Positions 49,179-58,600 of a DNA stretch of 64,000 nucleotides are shown here, piece by piece. A program made the translations under genes and the position numbers. Positions within the stretch are counted from its first letter, which is position 1, and the number at the start of each line of letters is the position of its first letter. The stretch covers positions 1 through 64,000 of the forward strand of contig CAWFRG010000015.1 in the NCBI GenBank assembly GCA_963818205.1. Reading direction: 5' to 3'. Source of the stretch: CAVVYV01 sp963818205 (lineage in GTDB: Bacteria > Actinomycetota > Thermoleophilia > Solirubrobacterales > 70-9). A model generated the notes under the pieces. The model did not search any database. It had not been told where the DNA came from and was given only the letters and a program-made list of their open reading frames with translations.

Positions 49179-50570
49179 ATGTCGTTGGAGTTGCCCCAGC
49201 TGATCGCCGACTCCTCGTCGAATCTGCTTGCGGCGCGGAACCAGATGGCCTTCACCCTCGGGTTCCACATCGTCCTCGCCTCCTTCGGCGTCGCCTTCCC
49301 GGCGATCATGTTGATCGCCGAGTACCGCGGCCGTAAGCACGACGACGCCGACGCGCTCCTGCTCGCCCGCCGCTGGTCGAAGGCGGTCGCGGTCCTGTTC
49401 GCGGTCGGCGCGGTCACCGGGACGGTGCTCTCCTTCGAGCTCGGGCTCCTCTGGCCGGAGTTGATGGACCGGTTCGGCGACGCCTTCGGGATCGGCTTCG
49501 CGATCGAGGGCCTCTTCTTCTTCCTCGAGGCGATCTTCATCGCGATCTACATCTACGGCTGGGACCGGCTCCCCGGCTGGGCCCACTTCTGGAGCGGGAT
49601 CCCGATTGTGATCTCGGGGATCGGCGGCGCCGCCTCGGTGATCGCGGCCAACTCCTGGATGAACACCCCGCAGGGATTCGAGCTCGGCGCCGACGGGCGG
49701 ATCGCCGACGTCGACGTCTCGCAGGTCCTCCTCAACCCCGCCTTCGGGTACGAGTTCCCCCACATGTGGCTCGCCGCCTACATGGTCACCGGCTTCACCG
49801 TCGCATCCGTCTACGCCGTCGGGATGCTGCGCGGTCGCCGCGACCGGTACCACCGGGTCGGCTTCCTCATCCCCTTCAGCGTCGCGGCGATCCTCACCCC
49901 GGTCCAGTTGTTTGTCGGCGACATCGCCGCCCGGGGGGTGTTCGACGACCAGCCGGTCAAGTTCGCTGCCTTCGAATGCGTTTACGAGAGCGGCGACAAC
50001 CAGCCGGAGCACATCGGCGGGATCTGCACCGACGACGAGGTCAAGTACGACATCTCGATCCCCGGACTGGATTCGCTGCTCGCAGGGTTCAGCACCTCGA
50101 CCGAGGTCCAGGGGCTCGAGGAGTTCCCCGACGATGAGGAGCCTCCGGCGCCCACCCTGCTCCATCTCTCCTTCGACGCGATGGTCGGGATCGGCACGGC
50201 GCTGCTCCTCCTGGGGCTGTGGTTCGGTGCGGTCTTCTGGCGCAGGCGGGACATCCCGGCGACGCCGTGGTTCCTGCGGGCGGCCGCGATTGCGGGGGTC
50301 GCCGCGATCGTCGCGATGTGGTGCGGCTGGATCGTCACCGAGGTCGGCCGGCAGCCATGGGTCGTCCACGGCTTTCTACGGACCGAGGACGCGGTCACCC
50401 CCGCCCAGGGGATCTGGTGGGTCTTCGGGGGGACGATCGCCCTGTACGCCGGGCTAGGCGTGCTCACGGTGATCGTCCTCCGGGGAATGTCGCGGCGCTG
50501 GCGCGAGGAGCCAGTGGAGGACGTGGAAGCCCCCTACAGTCCGCCGCCGGCCCGGGAGGAGGGGAGATGA
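49179..50570 (+). CDS. cydA: Cytochrome bd ubiquinol oxidase subunit I
   Basis: 463 residues from ATG 49179. Heme-ligand and quinol-site signatures: ARNQMAFTLGFHIVLASFGV with the first axial His, VTGTVLSFELGLLWPELM, AIEGLFFFLEAIFIAIYIYG, ISGIGGAASVIAANSWMNTP, FEFPHMWLAAYMVTGF-like (here YEFPHMWLAAYMVTGF) and GWIVTEVGRQPWVVHGFLRT. A short Q-loop region, about 80 residues, between the middle helices makes it of the short (S) type. It reduces oxygen to water at low oxygen tension in the membrane. The stop overlaps the cydB start (ATGA). No cydDC is nearby. Confidence 0.95.
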   Translation: MSLELPQLIADSSSNLLAARNQMAFTLGFHIVLASFGVAFPAIMLIAEYRGRKHDDADALLLARRWSKAVAVLFAVGAVTGTVLSFELGLLWPELMDRFGDAFGIGFAIEGLFFFLEAIFIAIYIYGWDRLPGWAHFWSGIPIVISGIGGAASVIAANSWMNTPQGFELGADGRIADVDVSQVLLNPAFGYEFPHMWLAAYMVTGFTVASVYAVGMLRGRRDRYHRVGFLIPFSVAAILTPVQLFVGDIAARGVFDDQPVKFAAFECVYESGDNQPEHIGGICTDDEVKYDISIPGLDSLLAGFSTSTEVQGLEEFPDDEEPPAPTLLHLSFDAMVGIGTALLLLGLWFGAVFWRRRDIPATPWFLRAAAIAGVAAIVAMWCGWIVTEVGRQPWVVHGFLRTEDAVTPAQGIWWVFGGTIALYAGLGVLTVIVLRGMSRRWREEPVEDVEAPYSPPPAREEGR

Positions 50571-51614
50571 GCCAGCCCGACGCGGTCGCCGCGATCCTCT
50601 GGATCGGGATCACCTTCTACGCCGTCTTCGCCGGCGCCGACTTCGGCGGCGGGATGTGGGACCTGCTCGCCGGGCGGGACCAACCTGAATCGGGTCGCTC
50701 TGGCGCGCGCCCTCTCACCAACCGTGCCCGGTCCCAGATCGACCGCTCGATCGCCCCGGTCTGGGAGGCGAACCACGTCTGGCTGATCTTCGTCCTCGTC
50801 GTCGCTTGGACCGCCTTCTCGCCGGCTTTCTCAGCGGTGATGACCACCCTCTACATCCCCCTCGCCCTCGCGGCGCTGGGAATCGTCCTCAGAGGCTCGG
50901 GGTTCGCCTTCCGTCATGCCCTGACCGGCCCCGTGCACGGGCCGGCCACCCGCGTCTTCGGGCTCTCCTCCCTTCTCACCCCCTTCTTCCTCGGGACGGT
51001 CGCCGGCGCGGTCGCCTCGGGGGAGGTCCCCGCCGACGGCGGCGGCGATCCGACCGCGAGCTGGACCGGCGTCCTCCCACTGCTCACCGGCGTCCTCTTC
51101 GTCGCGATCTGCGCCTACGTCGCCGCCGTCTTCCTCGTCCACGACGCCGGCGCCGCCGGCGACCAGGACCTCCAGCGCTACTTCGGCCGCCGCGCCCTGG
51201 TGATGGCGGTGGTCGCCGGTGCCGCGGCCGCGGGTCGGGATCTTCGCCCTGCACGCCGATGCCCGGTTCGTCTACGACGGGCTCACAAGCGAGGGCCTCC
51301 CCCTGGTGATCCTCTCCGGGATTGCCGGGCTGGCGGCGTTCGGCCTATTGGTCCGAGGGCTCCTCGGTGGCTTCGAGGGCCGCCTCAACCAGCTGCTTCG
51401 GCCGGCCGCGGTCGGGGCGGTGGTGACGGTGGTCTGGGGCTTCTTCGTCGCCCAGCACCCCTACATGCTTCCGACCTCGCTGACGATCGACGAGGCGGCC
51501 GGCGACCCCGCCTCCCTCACCGCGGTGATCGTCGTCTTCGCGATCGCCGCGGTGGTGATCCTGCCGTCGATCGCCCTGCTCTACTGGCTCTCCCAGCGCC
51601 GCGCGCTCGAGTAG
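50567..51614 (+). CDS. cydB: Cytochrome bd oxidase subunit II, one frameshift
   Basis: About 349 residues after correction. ATG 50567 overlaps the cydA stop. Motifs: ITFYAVFAGADFGGGMWDLL, APVWEANHVWLIFVLVVAWT, GSGFAFRHALTGP and LTPFFLGTVAGAVASGEVP. The frame breaks near 51235 in the AVVAGAAAAG run and resumes with GIFALHADARFVYDGLTSEG and VVWGFFVAQHPYMLPTSLTI. The conserved W-E and the QxPY-like QHPYMLP segment fit CydB. The break falls in a GC-rich run and is probably an indel error, since subunit I is intact and the rest conserved. Confidence 0.92.
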
Positions 51615-51669
51615 GAACGGCCTGCGCCCCGGACCGATCCCGGGCGAACCGGAATAGAGTCCGCGAGCG

Positions 51670-52587
51670 ATGAAGTGGAGGAGGGGGAAGCGCAGCCCCG
51701 ATCTGCGCGATCAGCGGGCCGGAGGCGGCGGCGGCCGCTTCCCGGGCGGCGGCGGGGGCGGCGGCTTCCCGATCCCGACCGGGCGGCTGGGGGGCGGGGG
51801 CCTGGTCGGCTTCATCATCATCGTCATCCTCTTCTTCGTCCTCCGGGGTGGCGGCGGCGGCGCCGGCTTCGACATCCCCGACCCGACCGCCGGCTTCCCG
51901 CAGGCGCCCGCGAGCGGCAAGGGCGACAGCGTCCCCAAGGGCCCCGACCCCGAGGCCGAGCAGGTCGACTTCGTCTCCTTCGTCCTCGGCGACGCCCAGG
52001 GCTTCTGGGAGCAGCAGTTCCAGGCCGCCGGGAGGCCCTACCAGCGCGTCAAGCTCGTCCTCTTCAGGGACGCCGTCAACTCCGGCTGCGGGCAGGCGAG
52101 CTCCGCGACCGGTCCCTTCTATTGCCCGCTCGACCAGCAGGTCTACATCGATCTCGGCTTTTTCGACGAGCTCAACCGGCGCTTCAAAGCGCCCGGTGAC
52201 TTCGCCCAGGCGTACGTGATCGCCCACGAGATCGGCCACCACCTCCAGCAACAGCTCGGGATCGAGGGCGAGGTCCGAGCGAAGAGCGAGGAGAGCCCTG
52301 ACGACGCCAACGAGCTCTCGATCAGGCTCGAGCTCCAGGCTGACTGCTTCGCCGGCGTCTGGGGGCGATCCACCTATGACCGCGGAATCCTCGAGAACGG
52401 CGATCTCGACGAGGGCCTGACCGCCGCGGCGGCGGTCGGCGACGACCGGATCCAGGAGCAGGCGCAGGGCCGGATCGATCCCGAGGCGTGGACCCATGGC
52501 TCGGCCGAGCAGCGCTCCCACTGGCTGCAGACCGGCTTCGACTCCGGGAAGCTCGAAGCCTGCGACACCTTCTCGGGCAACGTCTGA
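51670..52587 (+). CDS. Neutral zinc metallopeptidase (YpfJ/PF04228 family)
   Basis: 305 residues. Short cytoplasmic N-terminus, Gly-rich stretch, one membrane helix LVGFIIIVILFFVLRGG (about residues 45-62), then the extracytoplasmic domain VDFVSFVLGDAQGFWEQQF, ATGPFYCPLDQQVYIDLGFF, the zinc motif AYVIAHEIGHHLQQQLG with HEIGHH, and ELQADCFAGVWG carrying the third ligand. C-terminal SAEQRSHWLQTGFDSG is typical. Predicted membrane-anchored metalloprotease of unknown substrate. It converges with the next gene at a shared terminator. Confidence 0.92.
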   Translation: MKWRRGKRSPDLRDQRAGGGGGRFPGGGGGGGFPIPTGRLGGGGLVGFIIIVILFFVLRGGGGGAGFDIPDPTAGFPQAPASGKGDSVPKGPDPEAEQVDFVSFVLGDAQGFWEQQFQAAGRPYQRVKLVLFRDAVNSGCGQASSATGPFYCPLDQQVYIDLGFFDELNRRFKAPGDFAQAYVIAHEIGHHLQQQLGIEGEVRAKSEESPDDANELSIRLELQADCFAGVWGRSTYDRGILENGDLDEGLTAAAAVGDDRIQEQAQGRIDPEAWTHGSAEQRSHWLQTGFDSGKLEACDTFSGNV

Positions 52588-52613
52588 CCGCGGACGCGGG
52601 GGTAACCGGGTGC

Positions 52614-52644
52614 AGACGGCCGCCCGGGTCTCGGGCGGCCGTCT
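52614..52644. terminator. Bidirectional terminator between convergent genes
   Basis: AGACGGCCGCCCG-GGTCT-CGGGCGGCCGTCT, a perfect 13-bp stem with a 5-base loop, between the metallopeptidase stop (52587) and the convergent stop at 52668. Confidence 0.75.
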
Positions 52645-52667
52645 CGATGCTGGCTTCTTCCTTGGAG

Positions 52668-53198
52668 CTACCGGGTGGTGGCTCCGGCGGTCGTCCCGTT
52701 CGTGGTGTCCACACCGCGCGAGGTGCCGGTGTCGGTCACCCGCGTCGAGGGCTCGCCACGAGTGGTGCCGCGGGTGTTGCCGCGGCGGGACGTGGCGGTG
52801 CCGTCTCGCGTGCTCGCCTCTCCACGGGTCGTGCCCGCGGTCTCACGGGCGCCGTTCGAGGTCGCGCTGGCGGTGACGCTGTCGCTGTCGTCGCCCGTGT
52901 CGTCATCGCCGCCACCGGGCCCGCTGTTGTCGTCGTCCCCGCTCCCTGGCCCGCTGCTGTCGTCGTCGCTCTTCGTCGCGGTCACGGCGACGGCCTGATC
53001 GTTGCCGGGCCCGAGCGTGAGCCAGAGCACTGGGACGGCGAGCAGCGTCAGCACCGCCAGTCCCAAGGCGGCGAGCTTGCGCGCCCGGGAAGCCTGCTCG
53101 CTCTCGAGGGCCGCCTCGCCGCCCGACATCTGCAGGAAGGCGCGCGACGCGGGCCCCAGACCGCCTTCCCTGGGTGTCCTCCTGTCGCCTTCGCTCAT
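52668..53198 (-). CDS. Single-helix membrane protein with acidic DDNSGPG-repeat tail
   Basis: 176 residues. A cytoplasmic N-terminal 40 residues (MSEGDRRTPREGGLGPASRA, FLQMSGGEAALESEQ), a membrane helix LAALGLAVLTLLAVPVLWLT (about 44-64), then an extracellular tail with DDDSSGPGS, DDDNSGPGG and DDDTGDDSD blocks and a Thr/Arg/Gly-rich end. Its DDNSGPG motifs echo those in the tail of the sigma-factor gene upstream on the same strand, 149 bases away. It could be an anti-sigma or partner protein by position and topology, but no anti-sigma fold (ASD, zinc HxxxCxxC) is visible. Confidence 0.65.
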   Translation of the reverse strand: MSEGDRRTPREGGLGPASRAFLQMSGGEAALESEQASRARKLAALGLAVLTLLAVPVLWLTLGPGNDQAVAVTATKSDDDSSGPGSGDDDNSGPGGGDDDTGDDSDSVTASATSNGARETAGTTRGEASTRDGTATSRRGNTRGTTRGEPSTRVTDTGTSRGVDTTNGTTAGATTR

Positions 53199-53347
53199 AG
53201 AGGTCCCTCCTCTTCGGTCGTTCTCTCTCGTCGGCAGGCCAACTCACTCGAAGGCCCACATCCCAAGAGATCTCGACCGCCGGCGAAGATCACGCGGGCG
53301 AGGCGCGCGCCGGTCGGAGACTAGCTGATCAACTCGTCAGGACGCCG

Positions 53348-54511
53348 TCATGCCCGGCCGGGCCCCGAGCCCGACGAGCCCGAGCCGCTGCCGGATGAGC
53401 CGCTCCCCGAGGACCCGCTCCCCGAGGAGCCGCTGCCGGATGAGCCGCTGCCGGAGGAGCCGCTGCCGGAGGAGCCACTGCCGGAGGAGCCGCTGCCGGA
53501 AGCGCCCGATCCAGTCGAATCTCCGCCGCCACCGGGCCCTGAAGAGTCGGAGCCGCCGCCGCCCGGACCGCTGTGGTCAGTGCGACCGTCGCCCGAGCCG
53601 GAACCCGAGGAAGCGCTGGGCCCGGAGTTGTCGTCTCGTCCTTCCTCGAGCCGGGATCCTGTGCCGTGGCCCGAGTTATCGTCTTGGCCGCGGCTGGATT
53701 CGGTCGCGCTTGTCGAGCCCCCAGGCGAGGTGTTCGGACGTTCCCGTGCGGCGCTCGCTCCATCCGCCTTCCCTCGCTTCCCCTCCGGCGCCAGGGAGAC
53801 GCCACCGGCAACCCCGCCCGCCAGCAGAGCGGCGACGAGCGCCTTGGCCGCCACGGCGCCTGCGGCGCCGCTTCCGACCAGGTCGCCGAACGGGGCGTTG
53901 CCCTCGGTTCCGGCGACTCGCAGCAACAGGGCGTAGGGGGTGACGGCTGAGACAGCGGAGCGCACGCTGCTGCGAGCCCTGTGAATGAGCTGACGGACGG
54001 CTCCCTGGCTGAGGCCGAGCGACCGCGCGATCTCGTCGTGGCTTCGACCCTCCAGCTCGCGAAGCACCAGGGCCCGCCGCTGGCGGGCGGGAAGCCCGCT
54101 GATCGCCTCGATCGTCTGCTGGAGGGTTTCGCGACGCTCCTGGCTCTCGGGTGGTTGCTCCACCCCGTTGGTCCGCTCCTCGTCCAGGGGGAGGTCCTCG
54201 GGCGAGCGCCGAAGTTCCTTCAGGGCGGCGTTGACGGCGATCTGGTGCAGCCACGGTTCGAACCGCTCGGGAGCCCCATTTCTCCGCAGCGCCTGGTGCG
54301 CGCTGAGGAGTGCCTGCTGGACCGCGTCTTCGGCCGCCGGCCCCGACAGGATCCTGGCGGAGGCGCGCTGCAGCGCCGGCCGGTGACGGCGCACCAGCAG
54401 CTCGAAGGCGGAGTCGCTCCCGTCGGCCGCAAGGCGGGCAAGCCGGTCGTCGGACTGCAGTCGAAGGAGCGGCGCGCGCAGGCGTCCGGATGTGAGGCTC
54501 ACCGGCTCCAT
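53348..54511 (-). CDS. ECF-type sigma factor with C-terminal transmembrane helix and repeat tail
   Basis: 387 residues from ATG 54511. Sigma region 2 about residues 34-100 (SAFELLVRRHRPALQRASAR, DAVQQALLSAHQAL, PWLHQIAVNAALKELRR); region 4 about 130-185 (LPARQRRALVLRELEGRSHD, EIARSLGLSQGAVRQLIHRA). Then a membrane helix about 213-240 (AVAAKALVAALLAGGVAGGV), followed by about 145 low-complexity residues with RDDNSGPSASS, DHSGPGGGGSD and many GSGSSGS units. The sigma factor would thus be tethered to the membrane with an outside tail. The kinase gene lies upstream on the same strand. An open frame links the two, but the kinase C-terminus is in another frame, so they are separate genes. Confidence 0.82.
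   Translation of the reverse strand: MEPVSLTSGRLRAPLLRLQSDDRLARLAADGSDSAFELLVRRHRPALQRASARILSGPAAEDAVQQALLSAHQALRRNGAPERFEPWLHQIAVNAALKELRRSPEDLPLDEERTNGVEQPPESQERRETLQQTIEAISGLPARQRRALVLRELEGRSHDEIARSLGLSQGAVRQLIHRARSSVRSAVSAVTPYALLLRVAGTEGNAPFGDLVGSGAAGAVAAKALVAALLAGGVAGGVSLAPEGKRGKADGASAARERPNTSPGGSTSATESSRGQDDNSGHGTGSRLEEGRDDNSGPSASSGSGSGDGRTDHSGPGGGGSDSSGPGGGGDSTGSGASGSGSSGSGSSGSGSSGSGSSGSGSSGSGSSGSGSSGSGSGSSGSGPGRA
53382..53505 (-). repeat. 15-bp tandem repeat encoding the Gly/Ser tail
   Basis: About eight imperfect copies of a 15-base unit (GAGCCGCTGCCGGAG on the plus strand) inside the 3' end of the sigma-factor gene, encoding GSGSS on the minus strand. Substitutions such as CCCC and GGAT mark unit variants. 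Copy number is likely to vary between strains. Confidence 0.8.
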
Positions 54512-54600
54512 CGGAGTTCCAGTTTGGCAGGGGTTTTCCGCACGCGGCTCATGATTCTCCGGGAGCAGGTACGGCTCACCAGACCCGGGATCCACGGCGG

Positions 54601-55540
54601 CTAAACGCCATCTTGCGGGGAAGCTCCGCCACCGAGCGGTTCGAGCGCCGCCGCGACCTCGCCGGCGGTCGGGCGGTCGGCGGGGTTCCGGCTCGAGCAT
54701 CGAGTCGAGCAGCGAGCGGAGGCCTCTCGGGAACGCGCTCGGGGAGAGGCTCGGGCTGGGCGCTGAGCTGAGGGAACCGGACGCAGCGGGTCCTCGCTGT
54801 CTCGGGCGTCCTTCTCCCGCGGGAAAGGCCTGCTCCCGGAAGAAGGCGTGGTGGAGCGTCGCCCCGAGCCCCCAGACGTCCGCGGGTGGCCCGACCAGCT
54901 CACCCAGACGCTCGGGCGCACATTGCTCCGGTGCCATGTAGGCGTCGGTGCCAAGGGGCTTCCTCACCCGCTTCGCTTTCTCCGTGGTCCGGGCGATGCT
55001 GAGGTCGATCAACCGCGGCGGCACCCCCACGATGATGTTGTCGGGCTTGACGTCGAGGTGGACGATGTCCATCTGGGCGATGTAATGGAGAGCGCCGGAG
55101 AGGCTCAGCGCCAGAGGGAGGAGCTGCTGGAGCGGGAGGGGGCCGCCGCGCTTGATCAGGCGGCGAAGCGAGGGGCCCTCCAGGTGCTCGATCAAAAGGT
55201 GGGGATGCGCCCCCTCGGGGACGGCGGCGAAGCCGCGGACGATCACCGGGTGGGCGAGGCGCTCCAGCGCCGCTGCTTCGGCCGCCAGCTCCTTCAGGAC
55301 GTGTTCGTCCTCCACCTGGTCCGGGCGGACGATCTTGGCCACACAGATGGCATGGAGCTGCTCGTCCCAGACCAGATAGACCTCGTACATGCTCCCGCCG
55401 CCCAGCGGTTTCAGCGCCACTCTGCCGGGGGCGATCTCGGCGCCCTCGTCGAACTCCCACGAGGGGCGCTCAGCCCCGCGCGGGGCATCGCTGACCGCGC
55501 CCGAGGGGGCTTCGACGTCGCTGCTCGGTTTTCGGAACAA
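54601..55540 (-). CDS. Serine/threonine protein kinase (Hanks-type), one frameshift
   Basis: About 312 residues. ATG 55540 (MFRKPSSDVEAPSGAVSD). Gly loop PLGGGSMYEVYLVWDE, beta-3 Lys in ICVAKIVRPDQ, catalytic loop MDIVHLDVKPDNIIV (HLD, a non-RD form, about residue 160), metal site LIDLSIARTTEK (DLS in place of DFG), APE as AYMAPEQCAP, and ADVWGLGATLHHAF. The C-terminal lobe NPADRPTAGEVAAALEPL is in the next frame, after an indel near 54700, and ends at the TAG at 54601. No membrane helix or PASTA domain, so it is cytosolic. It is divergent from the 1,442-aa multidomain gene across 76 bases. Confidence 0.85.
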
Positions 55541-55616
55541 GAGACGAGGACCTCTACCAAATAGAGCCGTTTCGTCCGGAGCAGAAGATCACGGGCTGGT
55601 TCAATAGGTAGTCACG

Positions 55617-58600
55617 ATGCGGTGTCCGTCCTGCGGCAACGAGAACCGCGAGGGGGCCAGGTTCTGCGACTCCTGCGGAACCGACCTGACCGCCAAGGTC
55701 AAGGCCGCCGAGGCCCCCCGGCCGGCGGAACCCCTGCCCGCCGACGTTCCCTCGGAGATCGCAGCCGGCCGCTACCGCCCCCGCCTCTTCCTCGGCCAGG
55801 GCGGACGCAAGCGCGTCTATCTCGCTGACGACGCGGCGACCGACAGGGAGGTCGCGGTGGCGCTGTTCGACAGCGAGGGCGTCGCTGCCGCGATCCAGGC
55901 CCGGGCTCGCCGCGAGGCCGAGGCGATGCGCAAGCTCGGCGACCACCCCCACGTGGTCTCCGTCCTCGACACCGGGGAGGAGAACGGCAACCCCTTCATC
56001 GTCAGCGAGTACATGCCGGGCGGCGACGTCGAGGGCCTGCTCTCCGCCGAGGGCGGCCGCCTCCAGGTCCGCCGGGCGGTCGAGATCGCCGCCGACGTCA
56101 CCCGGGCGCTCGAGCACGCTCATGCCCGGGGGATCGTCCATCGCGACCTGAAGCCGGCCAACATCTGGCTCGACGACGACGGGCACGCGAGCATCGGCGA
56201 CTTCGGCCTCGCCACCACCGAGGGGCGCTCGAGGATGAGCGGCGGGACTCTGGTGGGGACGGTCGCCTACCTGCCGCCGGAGCAGGCGCTCGGTGAGGCG
56301 GCGGGGCCCGAGAGCGACCTCTACTCGCTCGGCGCCCTGCTCTACGAGATGCTCACCGGACAGCCGCCCTTCCTCGGCGACGACGCGGTCTCGATCATCA
56401 GCCAGCATCTGCACGCCGATCCGGTGCCGCCGTCGCGGCACAACTCCGAGGTGCCGGAGGCACTCGACCGCGTCGTCCTCCGCCTGCTCGCCAAGCGCCG
56501 GAGCGACCGCTACGCGAGCGCCGCCGAGGCGCGCGAGCTGCTGCTCGCGGCGCTCGAGGAGGAGCCGGCCGAGCCGCCCGCGGAGCAGAAGGAGAACCCC
56601 CTCGACAGCCTCGCCGGAGGCGTCTTCGTCGGCCGCGATCGCGAGCTCGAGCAGATGCGCGAGGCGGTGGATGAGGCGATCGGCGGCCGCGGCCGCCTCT
56701 TACAGGTGATGGGCGAGCCGGGCATCGGCAAGACCCGGACGACCGAGGAGCTCACCACCTACGCCAAGGTCAACGGGGCCCGCGTCCACTGGGGGCGCTG
56801 CCGCGAGGACGAGGGCGCCCCCGCCTACTGGCCGTGGGTGCAGGCGATCCGCTCGTTCGTCCGCGAGGCGGATCCCGTCGGCCTCGCCTGGCAGATGGGC
56901 GGCGGGGCCGCCGAGATCGCCCAGCTGGTGCCAGAGGTGGCCGAGCGCCTCGACATCGAGCCGGCCTCGGCCGGGGAGAGCGAGGAGGCGCGCTTCCGCC
57001 TCTTCGATTCGGTCACCAGCTTCCTGGTCGCCGCGGCGCGCGACCGGCCGATCGTGATCGTGCTCGACGACCTCCACTGGGCCGATGAGCCCTCCCTGCT
57101 GCTGCTCAAGTTCGCCGCCCGTGAGATCGGCTCCAGCGGCCTGCTGGTCGTCGGCACCTATCGCGATGTCGAGCTTGGCCGCCACCATCCCCTCGCCAGG
57201 GTGCTCGGCGAGATCTCGGGCACCGAGGGAACCGTGCGGATCAACCTCCGGGGCCTCTCGGTCGACGCGGTCGAGCGCTACATCGGGATGACCGCCGGCA
57301 CGGCGCCGCCGCCGGGACTCGCCGAGGCGGTCCAGTCGCAGACCGACGGCAACCCCTTCTTCGTCGGTGAGGTCGTGCGGCTGCTCGCCAGCGAGGGCCA
57401 CCTGAACGACCCGGATGCGTGGCAGGGCGTGATCCCGCAGGGCGTTCGCGAGGTGGTCGGCCGCCGGCTCGACCGGCTCTCGGAGCCCACCAACCAGGCG
57501 CTTCGGGTGGCAGCGGCGATCGGCCGCGAGTTCGAGGAGCAGCTGCTGGTGGAGGTCGCCGATCTCTCTCCCGAGGAGCTGATGACTGCGGCGGGGGAGG
57601 CGATCTCCGAGCGCCTCGTCACCGACCTGGGCGACGGCCGCTACTCGTTCTCCCACGCGCTCGTCCGCGACACCCTCTACGACGAGGCCAGCCCCGCCCA
57701 GCGCGCCGCGCTGCACGAGCGAATCGGGCTGGCGCTCGAGGGGATCTGCGGCGACGAGCCGGAGGCGCGCCTCGGCGAGCTCGCCCACCACTTCCTCTCC
57801 GCCGCCCCCCGCGGGGACATCGCCCGCGCGATCGACTACGCCGAGCGGGCCGGCGCCCAGGCGATGGATCAGCTCGCCTACGAGGAGGCGGGGGAGCTCT
57901 ACGAGCGCGCCCTCGAGGTCCTCGAGCTCAGCGACGAGCCCGACGAGAGCCGGCGCTGCGCGCTGCTCCTCGCCCTCGGCGGCGCCCGGATGAGCGCCGG
58001 CAACTTCGCCGACTCCCGCCAAGCCTACGAGCGGGCGGCAGCCAGCGCCCGGGCGCTCGGCGACACCGACCGCCTGGTCGGAGCGGCGATGGGGATCGCG
58101 CTGCTCTCCGAGGCGGGGGTCGTCGACGAGCCCTTGGTTGAGCTTCTCGACCAGGCGCTGGAGGCGGTCGGCCCCGAGCCCAGCGCCGAGCGGGCGAGCC
58201 TCCTGAGCGCCAAGGCCCAGGAGCTCTACTGGGTCGACGCTCAGGGGATCTCCGCTCCGCTGGCGGCGGAGGCGGTGGAGATCGCCCGCCAGGTCGGCGA
58301 CCCGCGGGCGCTCGCCACCGCCCTGCTCCGGCGGTACTTCATCCCGATCGAGCCTGACTCGCAGAAGGAGCGCCTCGCGCTCGCCGACGAGATGCTGAAG
58401 CTGGGCGAGGCCTGCGAGGACCGCGAGATGGTGGTCCGAAGCCACGCCTACAAGCTGCGTGAGTACCTGGAGCTTGGCGACATCCCCGCGGTCGATCGCG
58501 AGCTCTCGACCTACGCCCGCCTGGCCGAGGAGCTGCGGATGCCGCAGCACATCTGGCACACCTTTGCCCTCCGAGCGATGCGGGCGATGATCGACGGCGA

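Noticed and set aside
53382..53505. CRISPR array
   Set aside because: Repeats are 15 bases, contiguous without spacers, and in frame with a Gly/Ser tail. No cas genes.
53348..55540. A single kinase-sigma factor fusion protein of 730 residues
   Set aside because: The frame is open throughout, but the kinase C-terminal lobe (NPADRPTAGEV) lies in the next frame and ends at a TAG at 54601, and the sigma factor has its own ATG at 54511. The apparent fusion is caused by a one-base indel near 54700.
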